In this document: positions 9,462-23,000 of the stretch, in pieces | Layout: every line of letters starts with the position of its first letter | Position numbering within the stretch: the stretch's first letter is position 1 | Origin: Melampsora larici-populina 98AG31 | Taxonomy: Eukaryota > Basidiomycota > Pucciniomycetes > Pucciniales > Melampsoraceae | DNA: 64,000 bases | Reading direction: 5' to 3' | Assembly (NCBI RefSeq): GCF_000204055.1 | Contig: NW_006768796.1 | Span: forward strand, 618,084 to 682,083 | Made by a program: the position numbers and the translations under genes | Notes under the pieces: generated by a model | What the model saw: the letters and a program-made list of their open reading frames with translations, nothing else | Database searches by the model: none | Told to the model about the DNA's origin: nothing

Positions 9462-12400
9462 ATGAGCGACGACGAACGAATCCTATCTATAGCTCAATTA
9501 TTTGCTACTCCTACTCCATCAATTTCATCTAACTCTGAAGATTTTCAATCGACTTCTGAACAGTCCATTGGTGATCAAACCTTCATCAATACTTTGATCC
9601 CAGTCATGTCAACTTCCTTACCACCTGCTGGTAGTACCATCACAACTACCACAATCCCATCAGCATTTGGTAGTAGACGATTTCAAATAGCGTCTTCTAT
9701 GGTTAATACGCTGTCGAAGATATTGGTTACCGAAAAACTCACTGATACCAACTATCCAAACTGGTCATCTGAGATTTATAATGGAATTAAATCACTATCA
9801 CTCGTTCCCTTCTTATTATCTGATAAGGACGAAACCCCTATCGACGCCGAATCTATCCTGTTCAGTGAAGTCGTAAGAGACTGTTTAACAACCTGGATTA
9901 TATCAAAGTTTGATCAACCGAACAGAAACAGATTCGAACCAGCTATAACTGTTGAAAATGAAGCTGGTTCGACTGTTGAATCTACACCTAGCAAACTCTG
10001 GTTCAAGATTCGAGACCACCATTCCCCAAGGACACCAGCTCACCAGATGTTATTGAGACGCACTTTATTTAATCTCAAACAAGGATCTCAAACCCTACCC
10101 GTTCACATGGATGATTTGCATCGAGCTTACACTGCTTATACTAGCTCCGGTGGAAAGATAGGAAGTGTTGAAGCCGGCCAACAACTCTTAATGTCCCTCA
10201 ACTCTGATTGGATGAAGGTCGCTGAGGACATCGCCGATAATAATACATTTGAATATGATTCAGTGGTCACCGCATTAAATGTTCGAATCACAAACCGCGC
10301 TATGCTTCATCCGACCGCCACCACCATCCCTATCATCGAATCTAGTGCTGTCAGTCCTATGCGAAGACGAGAACGCTTTGTACAAACTAGATGCTCTCCA
10401 AAGAAATGTGTGTCTTTGACTCATACTCAAGCGGAGTGTATTCGTGATCCTAGAAACATTGACAAGTATAATGCATGGGTCAACGCAAAGAAGGCAAAGG
10501 GTGAATGGGTAGAGCAAAATCCGTCTACTTCTCTAGCTACTTCCGCTACTCCTGTCACTTCCTCACCATCTGCTTCGTTCACCACGTTTAAGTCAGATCT
10601 GCCGTCATTATCATCTCTTCAAGAAGCATTAGAACGAGCAGAATTCTCGGCTAGTGCAAGTGCGGTCCATATTGTTGATCCCAAAACCAATATTGAGAAT
10701 GAACACTTCGGAATTGTTGATAGCGGCACAACACACCACATGTTTAAATCAGCAAGCTATTTCAACAAAAGCTCATTCATTCATCTTTCAACTGCTGACC
10801 AACAACAAGTAGGATTGGCGGGTGGTACATCAACACTTGAAATCTTAGGAAGAGGCGATGTTACTATCATTGGACCTACCGGTGACGCAATTACTCTCAC
10901 AGAATGTCTTTTCGTTCCTTCTCTCAAGCAAAATTTAATTGCTGGTGGAAGACTCTTTTACAAAGGATGGATCACCACGCGTAGAGAGGATGGATCGTTT
11001 ATAATTCAACGAAATGACGTTACAGCTTTCACCGGAAGAATCCACCCAATTTCGATGTTACTGCAGCTCAACGCGGTGCGTACTATCTCATCTGATTCTA
11101 CTCCGAACACATCGTCAGCTACAGACAACATTACTGAAAACCTCCAACTATTGCATCATAAACTAGGTCATCCAAACTTCAGATATTTAAAACAAATGAT
11201 CAAGGGGGATGTAGTGCTGGGAATTCCTTTGGCTCTATCTAAAATTGTTCTGCCTATTTCATTACCATGCAATTCATGTGACCTTTCTAAAGCACATTGA
11301 CAACCTCATTCTCAGACTCGTACCAGATCCATGCACCCATTAGACAACATCCATATTGATTTGAGTGGTATTATGAGAACTCCGGCTTTATGCAGAAGTC
11401 TTTACTTTATTCTTTTCACCGATGATCATACATCTTATTGTCATATAACTGGTCTAAAGTCAAAGGAAAAGGAGGAGGTCCATAGCGCTATTCACACGTA
11501 CATTTCCCTTGTTGAACGCCAATGTGATAGAAAAATCAAACGGCTTACTCTTGACGGTGGAGGCAAATTTCTCAATGATGTCCTTCTGCCATTTTGTCAA
11601 CAAAACGGTATCTACCTGTGAGTCACGGCCGCTTATACACCTGAGGAAAATGGGGTGGCAGAGCGTTCCATGAGAACAATAGTCTTGAAGGGTAGATCCA
11701 TGCTGACTGAGGCTAATTTGCCGATACGTTTCTGGATGGAATCAGTAAAAAGTGCAGTTTTTCTGAATAATCGAACCACCACCACTACCCTTCCTAAGAA
11801 CAAGACCCCGTTTGAACTGTGGTATGGAAGGAAGCCCGACGTATCTCATATCAAAGCGTTTGGATGTTTAACTTATGTCCTTATCCGCAAACCTGAGCGA
11901 GAAGGCAAGTATGGACCAACATCAGAACACGGCATACTCGTCGGTCATACGGAGCACAACCGCAACTACCGCGTCTTCATGCTCCATAACTCCAAAATCA
12001 CTATCACCCATGATGCGTCTTTCCGGGAGGATATTTATCCATTTTCTCGTTTACCGGCGTTTGACATATTCACAGCTGACGGAGAGGACGTTCATGAATT
12101 ACCCCTCGTCGTTAAGCCAACATCTCTAATTGAAAACGCTCTGAATGACGACGGTGATGAACAGGAAGTGATCATTGAATACAATCAGGTCGTCCCAGAT
12201 TTACCCGATTTACCTGTTATCGCACCACCTCCACCACCTGCTCTTCCTCGCCGTACGACTCGTGAAATTAGGCCTGTTGATAGATACGTGCCTCATTCAA
12301 CTTCAACGAGCATGGCTTTTTGGGAGGACGATTGCTTTGTACCTGTGGGCGACATCTGCGCTTACGCTTTTGCAGTGGAGTCCACCGTTAGGCTATTATC

Positions 12401-13985
12401 CGAGCCTGGTAGCTACAAACAAGCAATGAAGAGTGCTAGTCGTGATGAATGGGTGAAGTCATGTGCAAAAGAAATGGATAACATGTCGAGGAAGGGGGTT
12501 TGGATGCTTGTAGACCGACCACTGGATGCACCGGTGGTAGGTTCACGTTGGCATTTCAAAATTAAACACCAACCTGACGGCTCGATTCGCAAACATAAAG
12601 CACGAATTGTTGCGAAGGGCTTTACCCAAACCTTCGGCGTTGATTACGATCAGACTTACGCGCCGACTGGCAAACCTGCTTCTTACCGTATCTTGGTAGC
12701 TATTGCAGCATTTTTTGGATGGGACATTCATTCCATGGATGCCGTGGCGGCCTTCCTAAACTCTCACCTTAAAGAAAAAGTTTATATGGAGCAGCCAGAG
12801 GGATTTGTTAAACCTGGTGAAGAAGGAAAAGTCTGTCTATTATTGCAAGCCCTTTACGGATTGAAGCAGTCCGCCCACGAGTGGAATGAGGAGTTTCGTC
12901 AAAAGTTAATCAAAGCCGGTTTCAAACAAGCAGAAGGTGATGAATGCGTGTACATCAGAAGAAGATCCAGCTTAGATATTATTATTTTCTACTTGCACGT
13001 CGACGATATGGCGATTACAGGCACTCAAGATTTTATTCCCGTCTTCAAGAAGGAGGTTATGTCTTTCTGGGAAATGGAGGATTTAGGCTTAGCTACGTGT
13101 GTTGTTGGGATTGAAACTATGAAGCTATCAACTCACCATTATGCCATTCATCAGCGCTCAATGTCCGAAGCTCTCTTAGTGCGTTTCAATTTAGCTGATT
13201 GTAAACCGGCATCAACGCCAGTTCAAGGAGGTCTGAAGTTACTCAAATCTACTGAAGAGGAGGCTGCTGAATTCGCAAAATTGAATCTCCCTTATCGGTC
13301 CGGTGTTGGTAGCCTAATGTATATCTCTCAATGTACCAGGCCAGACATCTCTTATGCCGTGGGCGTACTGTCGCAGCACCTTGATACTCCTTGTCAGCGT
13401 CACTGGGACGCCTTCCGTCATGTCCTAAAATACTTGCAAGGTACGCTAAATCTTGGCATCCACTATCACATCGAGGACAACCGCCTTTTTCGAATGCAAT
13501 CTAGCTGGAGCGTGCCAGTAACAAATGTGGACTCTGATTGGGCCGGATGCAAAAGTTCAAGACGGTCAACTACTGGCTACATCACGACACTTTTTGGTGG
13601 CGCTATCTCTTGGCGCTCACCGTTGCAGCAGACAGTGGCGTTATCATCCACGGAGGCGGAATATCGGGCAACAACTGAAGCGGGTCAAGAGGTACAGTGG
13701 TTGCGAACATTACTCAGGGATGTAGGTTTTGAATGGGATGGTCCAGTTAGTATCAATTGTGATAATCTAGGAGCCATCGACCTGTCGTCAAATGCAGTAA
13801 ATCATGGTCGAACAAAGCATATAGACATCGAGCATCACTGGATACGCGAACAAATTAAGCAGAATAGAATCACTTTATCCTATTGCAAATCTGAAGATAC
13901 GACTGCTGATTTATTAACGAAGCCATTACATCCTGGGCCATTTTGGAGTCATATAAAAGGTATAGGAGTCAAGAGGTGTCTTTAG
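9462..13985 (+). pseudogene. Ty1/Copia gag-pol polyprotein with two in-frame TGA codons
   Basis: One frame of 1508 codons, interrupted only by TGA at 11298-11300 and 11619-11621. In order: Gag-like region (residues 1-300); an unusual Cys/His cluster near 310 spaced C-x4-C-x4-H-x4-C rather than C-x2-C-x4-H-x4-C; aspartic protease DSGTTHH near 420; GAG-pre-integrase HHKLGHPN; integrase with HIDLSG, LDGGGKF and YTPEENGVAER; reverse transcriptase with HVDDM near 1180; RNase H with DSDWAGC, SSTEAEY and NCDNLGAI. The polymerase and RNase H catalytic acids are intact. In integrase the usual GGEF is GGKF. The domain order PR-INT-RT-RH defines Copia. The start ATG is 51 bp after the LTR. Without readthrough it would yield only Gag-protease. 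Confidence 0.93.
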
Positions 13986-13993
13986 CGTGTCTT

Positions 13994-14006
13994 GATTGAG
14001 GGGGTG
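13994..14006 (+). promoter_or_regulatory. Copia polypurine tract
   Basis: A purine-rich run (GATTGAGGGGGTG) ends directly at the 3' LTR start, the position used to prime plus-strand DNA synthesis. Confidence 0.85.
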
Positions 14007-14829
14007 TGTTGAAAGACAATCAAGACAGATAGGTCTGATTGATGGTCGAATGTAGGTTATAGAATGTCGTGAAGGTTTCTTTTCATAGTGCTGTCTGAGA
14101 CTAGAGTCACGCGTATCAATCTGTTGCACATCTTTCCGATTGGACGTTATAGTTCAACAACCCCAATAGATTTTGTAACAGTCGCTTCAAAGATATATAT
14201 GTGTTTCCCTCTCGTCTTACTCTCTTTTCCTTATCTGTTGGAAAGAGAGTAAGTACCTCACCTTCTTTTATGTAGTAGCATATTTTGCTAACAATTGTTG
14301 TGTTAGACTCCGATAGATCAACTTCTTTACGAGCTTTATAAGCTTATTTAACTTCTCACTTTTCCTTTAACCTTTCCTCCATAAAACTTAGGTACAATAC
14401 TTTCATCAGACTGTTGTTTCTTCTTGATCAAGTTGTTCACTTCCTACTTTCTTTTCTTATCTCGTTTTAGGTTAGTTTCCCCAGGTCTGCATACCTGCGT
14501 GTTGGAGAGGAGTGCTAAACGTAGAGCACTGTTTTGTTAGGTTAGTTAGAAATACAATTCTTATCTGTTGGAAAGAGAACTCCGATAGATCAACTTCTTT
14601 ACAAGCTTTATAAGCTTATTTAACTTCTCACTTTTCCTTTAACCTTTCCTCCATAAAACTTAGGTTAGTTTCCCCAGGTCTGCATACCTGCGTGTTGGAG
14701 AGGAGTGCTAAACGTGGAGCACTGTTTTGTTAGGTTAGTTTCCCCAGGTCTGCATACCTGCGTGTTGGAGAGGAGTGCTAAACGCAGAGCACTGTTTTGT
14801 TAGGTTCACCGTCATCTCAGCCATTCACA
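14007..14829 (+). repeat. Copia 3' LTR (823 bp)
   Basis: TGTTGAAAG to CATTCACA, uninterrupted, followed by the ATGTT duplication at 14830-14834. It carries the same three ~70-bp units (14467, 14660, 14730). Each unit contains two small hairpins, CAGGT...ACCTG and AGTGCT...AGCACT. Confidence 0.96.
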
Positions 14830-15351
14830 ATGTTCATCGTTCTTTACAGGACTCCCACGTGGCTCGCTGCCTTCAAGCATCTCTGCACATGCAATCCAAG
14901 TTGCATTCTTCCAACCTGACTCGGCCATCCGTCCGGCCTGCTTCTCGGCAAGCAAGAAGTCAATCATGGCTTCCTCGTTCTCTTCGGTCCACTTTGCCTT
15001 CAACTTGGGGGGATTCTTCGTTGTTTTAGGAGGCATATCGAGTTGAACCAAAAGGCACTTATTAATGATACTTTTCAAGTTTTTCAGTGCGATTTTTTCG
15101 CCATGTACATACTCGTGGTTTCAAGTCTATGGGACTAGCCAGGTCAACCTGCGAGATTTGACCAAAACGTCGAACCTGGCAGGTCGACAAATTTGGCTGG
15201 CCGACCTCGAGGTAGACGCCTCAAAGGTCGACCGCGGCTTCTGTACCGAACAGCAGAACTTCAAGCGTACGCTTCAAACTGCCTCGAAGCGTACGCCTGA
15301 GGTTTTGGCTGGGTCAACCTGCGAGGTCGGAGGCAACCAAACGGACTCTTA

Positions 15352-15403
15352 GTGCCTGATAGCCTACGGCTCAGGAAGCACTTAAAACAATGCATTAAAA
15401 AAA
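15352..15403 (+). pseudogene. LINE 3' end, resumed after the Harbinger insertion
   Basis: After the right TTA duplication the sequence continues to an A-rich end (AATGCATTAAAAAAAA). It is consistent with the tail of the LINE fragment interrupted at 5040. The match is positional, because no second LINE copy is present for comparison. Confidence 0.45.
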
Positions 15404-15525
15404 AGTTGGTCACAAGAAATCCGGCTGGATGTGGCTTCCTCTGGCTTCCTAGAATCCGCCCGTATCCACGTCGGGCACGGACCACCTTACCTTTGCTTTG
15501 TTTCTGATGTTGAGGGATGCGAGTA

Positions 15526-15774
15526 GGGCTATGACCCGGCCCCGGGGCACCGCCCGGCCCTGGAAAGGGCCGGCTGCATCTTCAAGCAGACCAGGGCCTG
15601 TATTGGAGGGATAGGACCGAAAACGCCAGGGCCGGCGCCCTGAGGGCCCGGGCCCTCGACGGGGCTCCTGGTACTCCGTAGGGCGACCTTAGATGACCCG
15701 GGGTGTGTACCGCTTGCCTCCAAGAAGTCATCGGGCAGGCTCGTGCGGTCGGTGGCAGGGCCGGGTCATAGCCC
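15526..15774. mobile_element. 249-bp GC-rich miniature inverted-repeat element next to calcipressin
   Basis: The ends are GGGCTATGACCCGGCC and its inverse, flanked by TA on both sides (15524-15525, 15775-15776). Internal sequence is very GC-rich (GGGCCGGCGCCCTG-type words), unlike its surroundings. It ends 74 bp before the calcipressin ATG and so lies in or next to the promoter or 5' leader. Confidence 0.75.
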
Positions 15775-15848
15775 TAGATGTGAGCAAACACCAACACCCA
15801 ATAAGAATTTTCAGCGTTCCACCACTTTCATTCCTCATCGACATCGAC

Positions 15849-16854
15849 ATGGCAATCTCAATTTCCGAAGCGTCTCAAAGCGTAACCGCTCAACCATTCG
15901 AACGATTGAAAACAACATCACTGGCTACCAATACCCTCATTATCACTTCTTTACCATCAGCTTTTTATCATCCATCTTTTCAAACGAGCTTGCGTGCACA
16001 TTTTGCTAGTTATGGACCTTTAGCTGCTTGGATCTCTTTAGCTAGTCTCGGTCGTATCTTGGTGGTCTATCACGGCAGTTCATCGTCTGATGATGGGTCT
16101 AACTCTGCCCGTCGAGCAAAACGTGAGATGGATCGATTTGTAATAGAAGCGGGCGGAGGGATAGCTCGACTTACCGAAGAAGAACCTGGTGTGCGTAGAG
16201 CGGCGGAAGAGGTTGATCCGCAGACGGCTTCGGAAAAGGAGCTTGAAGAGCTTGTTAAAAATTTACCCAAGTATTTTGTTCTATCTTGTTAGAATCAAAG
16301 TTAGAAACTCATCAACTAACCCAATCTATTTTTTATCGTGTAGAACGATTTTCCGGGTTTATTTCGGCCCATCGACTCCTACCACTCCATCTGCCCCCAT
16401 TACAATCTATCCCAATCCCGATGGCTCACAGGAAAATTCGACTTTGTCAGATGATTGTAAACTCAAGCCACCAGTCTCCGATAAAAACTTTTTAATATCG
16501 CCTCCTGGATCACCACCAGTAGGATGGGAACAAATTGAGGAAGATGCACCCAACACAGCAAGTTTAGCGGAAGACCTTTGTCAACGGTTGCGTTTCTTAA
16601 GTGTCGGTGACAATGAAGATGCTGAAAATGAAGATGAAGAGGAAGAGGAAGAGGTTGAAGGCAAAGAAGGTGATATTGTGATAATCGCACCTTCACCTAG
16701 CTCTTTCTTACCTACTCTTAAGGTGCAACAGAGTGGTCCACGAGGAGAGCGACCTGGAATGGGAATTGGGATGGTTAAGGCTACCATAGATAGCATGCTC
16801 GGTGCTGTAAAGACTGAACGGATTACACCTACCGCTCGACCTGCTCTTGCTTGA
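15849..16854 (+). CDS. RCN1: Calcipressin, regulator of calcineurin (Rcn1/RCAN)
   Basis: Two exons, 15849-16270 and 16344-16854, encode 310 residues. The intron GTATTT...GTGTAG keeps phase (AA|A). Calcipressins bind and modulate the Ca2+/calmodulin-dependent phosphatase calcineurin in the cytosol. The N-terminal RRM-like fold is visible (TLIITSLPSAFY, then ILVVYHGSS), followed by IFRVYFG at about residues 143-149. The diagnostic phospho-dependent SP motif FLISPPGSPPVGWE is at about 190-203. An acidic run of Glu/Asp (near 235-250) and a C-terminal ERITPTARP segment follow. The ATG chosen opens the frame directly before the conserved fold. AATAAA lies near 16894. A GC-rich miniature element sits just upstream. 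All key motifs are intact. Confidence 0.93.
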
Positions 16855-17558
16855 TTTCTTTTGCTCTTCACTTTCTTTGTACAATCATCCTCGAATAAAC
16901 CTATGCACTTGTCTAGATAGACTTGTCTTTTTCTCGAATTTTAAAGTGAAAGCTTTGCAGGATTAAAATAACTCGTTGGCTTGTATTCCTTGGGCCTTAT
17001 AGGTCACCTTTAGAATTGTATCAGTAATTTTCTTCTATATGTTTTCGATTTCATCCCTGAACGTGTTATCTTCAAGCTGGATCCGACCAGACTAGACAAA
17101 CAAAACTTCCACCTTGGCTTTGGGTATTTGCCCTCGATTGGATGTACTGCTAAATGGATGTCTGAAATGATGTGTGATTTCCTTGTCAATCTAGACTACA
17201 GTTTTTCTATTCCAAAAGAAAAAAGATGAAGTTCATGTGATCTAGACTCTAGTGACCTTCATGGCTACCGGAGAGTGAGACTATCTGAAGAATCTTGAAG
17301 AACCTCAACTCATATGATGGCCATAACTTGGATATCACTTGTGTAGAGTGTTTGGCTGAGCATGGTGTATATCTCCTCCTTGAGTGCTTTTGAAGTTGTG
17401 ATTGAATTTTGAGTTTCATATTCCCGGCAGCACGGCTCAAGTGACGTCAATCTTTTCCGATCGAAGTTTGATTTCTTGATTTCCCATTTTGTAACTTCAA
17501 AACTCGAGCCAGTTCATATCATTTGACATTCACCACACTTTTCTTCTGAAACACCAAG

Positions 17559-19651
<2,093 letters not shown>

Positions 19652-20013
19652 ATCTAGCCTACGCTACAGCTTTTCATAAGGGGTTGGTGAATTGTACGCA
19701 GAATGTTTCTCACTTTCAGATATTGTAAAAAACAAGATGCGTAAAGTTGCATCTTGCATTGAGGAAAGTGAAATGTTATGCTCAAAGAAGCTTTCTGATT
19801 TGCTGTAAAGAAAACAGCCTAAAGAAAGGATTGTAAAATTGTCCTCTGATACCTTCAAATCTCGAATTATATGCACAATATTTTATGTGTGATTGTATAG
19901 CGCAAAAGATGGTGTTGCAAAGTTGCATCAAGAGGATTTCAATAAAAATTCAGAACAATTTCAAGTGAATTTTGAAGTATTTTCAATAAACTTTCAAAGT
20001 AACTTCAGCTAGA
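19652..20013. other. 3' flank of the dehydrogenase gene; no gene
   Basis: AT-rich sequence with a candidate poly(A) signal (CAATAAAAA near 19938) between the dehydrogenase stop and the hAT insertion. No coding or RNA gene was seen. Confidence 0.5.
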
Positions 20014-20020
20014 CAGCAGA

Positions 20021-23000
20021 CAATACCGCAAGCGCTGCGCAAATTTTTGTGTTTGCAGTGCGGTTGCGTAGTGTTTTTTGGCCCCGCAATAGCACCGCTA
20101 TATATTGCGGGGCCAGAGCACCGCAACCCGGTTTCAAAATCCCCGGTACCCGGAAACCCGCAACGAAACTGCGTTTTCACTCCGCTATTTCCGAAATATA
20201 GCGGAGTGAAACCCTTCACCCAGGTTCCTCATCGTCGTCGTCATGACCTCCCTCCACCACCCTCCATTGCCACAATACACCACGATACATATACCAACCT
20301 GGCCCAAGATGGACTGTGGCGTTTGGACAGGCCTTCAAGCACCAGAACATGGCACCTGGAAGTGGAAAAAACTTCAACTCTGGCCCACTTGTGGGTCCGG
20401 CTTCCTTATTCGAACGACTGCTGAGAAGATCGTAAGGTAAGAGTTTTGTGATCATCGAAAGAAATAGCAAGCACTCGAACTGACCTTCATCACTATACTA
20501 CCTGATCTCTTTTACATTTAGAATGGCTATTGCCAATGTCGTTTCGCAAACCTCCTCCCAAAGCCTCCAAGTCCCGGGGAGGTCGTCAACTAGATCTCTT
20601 CGCCCAGCTAGTCCTTCCCGTTCCCAGCCTGGCTTTGTGATCACTCCCAACGATTCTCGAACCGCTCTCACTCGTCAGTCAACTCCTGTTGAAGGAAGCC
20701 CTGGTCCCATGTCCAATCGACTTGCTTCACCTCGACCACCAGCTGTAAAACACAAGGATTCAACTCTTCCCACGGCGAAGTCTAAGAAGACCAAGGCCAA
20801 TCCAGAAGGAAAGGTAAGTCTTATCAATAGGTCCAGATTGCTCTATCATGCATGAGATAGATTCTTGATTGGTTTTGTATTTGTAGAATCGATCATCCAC
20901 CAGTAAGCGTGTCAGGTCACCTTCACCTGCTTCATCCAGACTCAGCAGGACACCCCGTTCATCCAAGCGATGTAATGTTGGAGCTTCAGCACCTTCTTCT
21001 GTTGGGTCACCCCAATCATTGAAGCGGACTGATGTTGAAGTATGTGTTTCACATCTTTTAAAATATTCTCGAACCGATTCACGTATTTATTTTTTATGAG
21101 ATTAATGACCCCTTTCCTTTACTGTCACCAGGTATTCGAGATCCCAGATGGAGTGGACGTTGATCAAGAGTCTTCTATTGAATTTGTCTCGTCTAACAAC
21201 AAACCCGGCTACAACGAGTCTCAGAGTGTCCATGTGAAGCACCTTCTCAAGTATTTTCATGAGCCGATTGTAAGTGTTTCAATTCACATCATCTCGGTCT
21301 CTGATTTACTAACATCATCAATTTCTTCTAGGATTGTATTTACAAATGTCGATATTGCAAGAAGCCATTCAAAGGTGACAAGACAGGGACCTCTTATTTC
21401 AATTTACGAGGCCATCGCGACGGTAGTGCGACACGACCTGTTTGTAAAATGCGACATAAGGCCATCCGTGACGGAATGACTCTTCCACCTTCTTATCATG
21501 AAAAGCAAGAGGTAAGCAAAAAAACCGAGAAAGGTACCTTAACATCTTTTGTCAGCGGTCCCACCTTCACCGTCGACCTCCTCAACATGATCTTAGTCAT
21601 GTGGGTCGTCCGACACGCCCTTCCTTGGGCCCGATTTGAAGACCCAGCTCTTCGAGCTGCTTTTCACTCTATCAACCGAGGTACTCTTGTTCGATCTAGA
21701 ACGTGGGCAGCTCAGCAGTCAGTAATACTCTATTCAGGTTTGCACGAAAAGGCCATCAATACCATAAAAGTAAGTTTTTGCTTTTTACTCTACTTTCGTA
21801 TCTTGAACTAATTGTCTATTGATCAATATGTGTTTATAATTCTTGATCTTCAGACAAACAAAGGAAAGTTTTTTTTGATACACGACGTCTGGACCACCAA
21901 AGGGAACCAATACGCCTTCATAGGTGCATCAGCCAATTACATAGATGACGATTGGAATTATAAGTCAACTCACTTGACTCTCAAGATGGTAGCTTGGAGA
22001 CATTTTGGGGCTCTCTTAGCTCGACCCATTGGTCGATTTTTGGTCCGCCACGGTCTTCATAAGAAGATAGGTTTTTTTTTCTGTTTACAATTTTTTTAAC
22101 TTTTATCTTTGCTAATTGTTCCTTTTTATTTCTGTCATTACATGTTAGGTCAGACAACTGACAGTGGAGGGAATAATGGTCCTATGGCCAAAGAAATTCA
22201 AGATATGTTTATGAATGCGGACGATCCTGTTAGTTGGGACAGTTCAGCACACCATGTGCGATGCTATGCCCATAAACTGAATCTCACAGTTGGGCATGGC
22301 CTTCGAATCCTTGGTCAGACGATTACTAGTTCAAAGCCGGCAATCCCAGACGGCATTCCACTGCCCATTCCGACTCTCGAGGTGAACAATGGTGAGGATG
22401 GTATTGATATGGACGATTCAGAAACCGATGAAGACGAAGGCGACGGCTTACCGGAAAAGCCTGACGGTGTTGATGATGAAGACGATGGTATTTTAGAACC
22501 GGTTGTTTGTGAAAAAGATGATATCGTTGCACTTGCACTTGTCAAGGTAACATATTTCATAATGATCTCCCTCTTTCATCTTTCTATTCTTCTCAGTGTA
22601 CCATAATACAAGCTAACCTTTTGTTTCCTATACTGTTCCTTGTGCTAGGTGGATACTGTGAGCGGTCAAATTGCAAGTAGTGCAGCAAGGCGAAGTGATT
22701 TTAAAGCTTGATCGGCTCGTATGGGATACGAAGGTAGAATGTTGATGCGTCCTTGCAAGACTCGGTGGAATAGCCACTACCAGAGTCAAAAGGTGGCGTG
22801 TGAGGCCCATGAGGTATGTACAAATTTAATTTCATATAATCACATCATTATAAACCATAAGCGCTGACCACATCTTGCCTTTTAGGTTATCAACTCAATG
22901 CTCGCAGCCGACCGGAAGGCCTGTTTTTTCAAGGGAGTTACCATTTCTCCTGCAGAATGGCACACAGTTGAATTGGTTAATAAGGTTTTGAAGGTATTGA

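Larger units (their letters stand above)
6797..15036 (-). pseudogene. Myb/SANT-like DNA-binding partner of Harbinger, split by Copia insertion
   Basis: Minus-strand exons: 15036-14830, then after the Copia insertion 7763-7743, 7678-7319 and 7249-6797. All phases agree and give 346 residues with one TGA at 7576-7574. The N-terminal part has KWTEENEEAMIDFL and later KFTKIKGDF, characteristic of the Myb/SANT-like trihelix domain found in rust and other fungal Harbinger elements. The middle is acidic (FDNIPDFDDF) and the C-terminus is helical. In Harbinger elements this protein binds subterminal DNA and helps nuclear import of the transposase. The retrotransposon separated residue 69 from residue 70, about 7 kb apart now. 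The TGA follows SQDVWD, and its context GATTGATTG fits a mutated GATCGATTG. Confidence 0.88.
5041..15348 (+). mobile_element. PIF/Harbinger transposon, complete, with nested Copia insertion
   Basis: The termini are GAGTCCGTTCGGCTGCC on the left and the inverse of GAGTCCGTTTGGTTGCC on the right, in arms of about 33 bp. TTA duplications lie at 5038-5040 and 15349-15351. Removing the Copia element and one 5-bp duplication (7066 bp) leaves 3242 bp, a normal size for this superfamily. It carries the two expected genes, convergently arranged: a DDE transposase (+, 5250-6626) and a Myb/SANT-like protein (-, 15036 to 6797). Each gene has one in-frame TGA, so this copy is probably not autonomous. Subterminal DNA holds a 26-bp perfect palindrome at 5088-5113. 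Confidence 0.93.

Noticed and set aside
11331..11621. Copia integrase segment as a separate small gene
   Set aside because: It is in the same frame as the segments before and after, separated only by TGA codons; it is one polyprotein.
15529..15723. Gly/Pro-rich open frames in the GC-rich block
   Set aside because: They follow the GC-rich miniature element and have no protein-like pattern.
20243..20440. Upstream exon of the hAT 1 transposase
   Set aside because: It is open and followed by a GTAAGAG-like donor, but the frame junction to 20523 was not convincing and the content is low-complexity.
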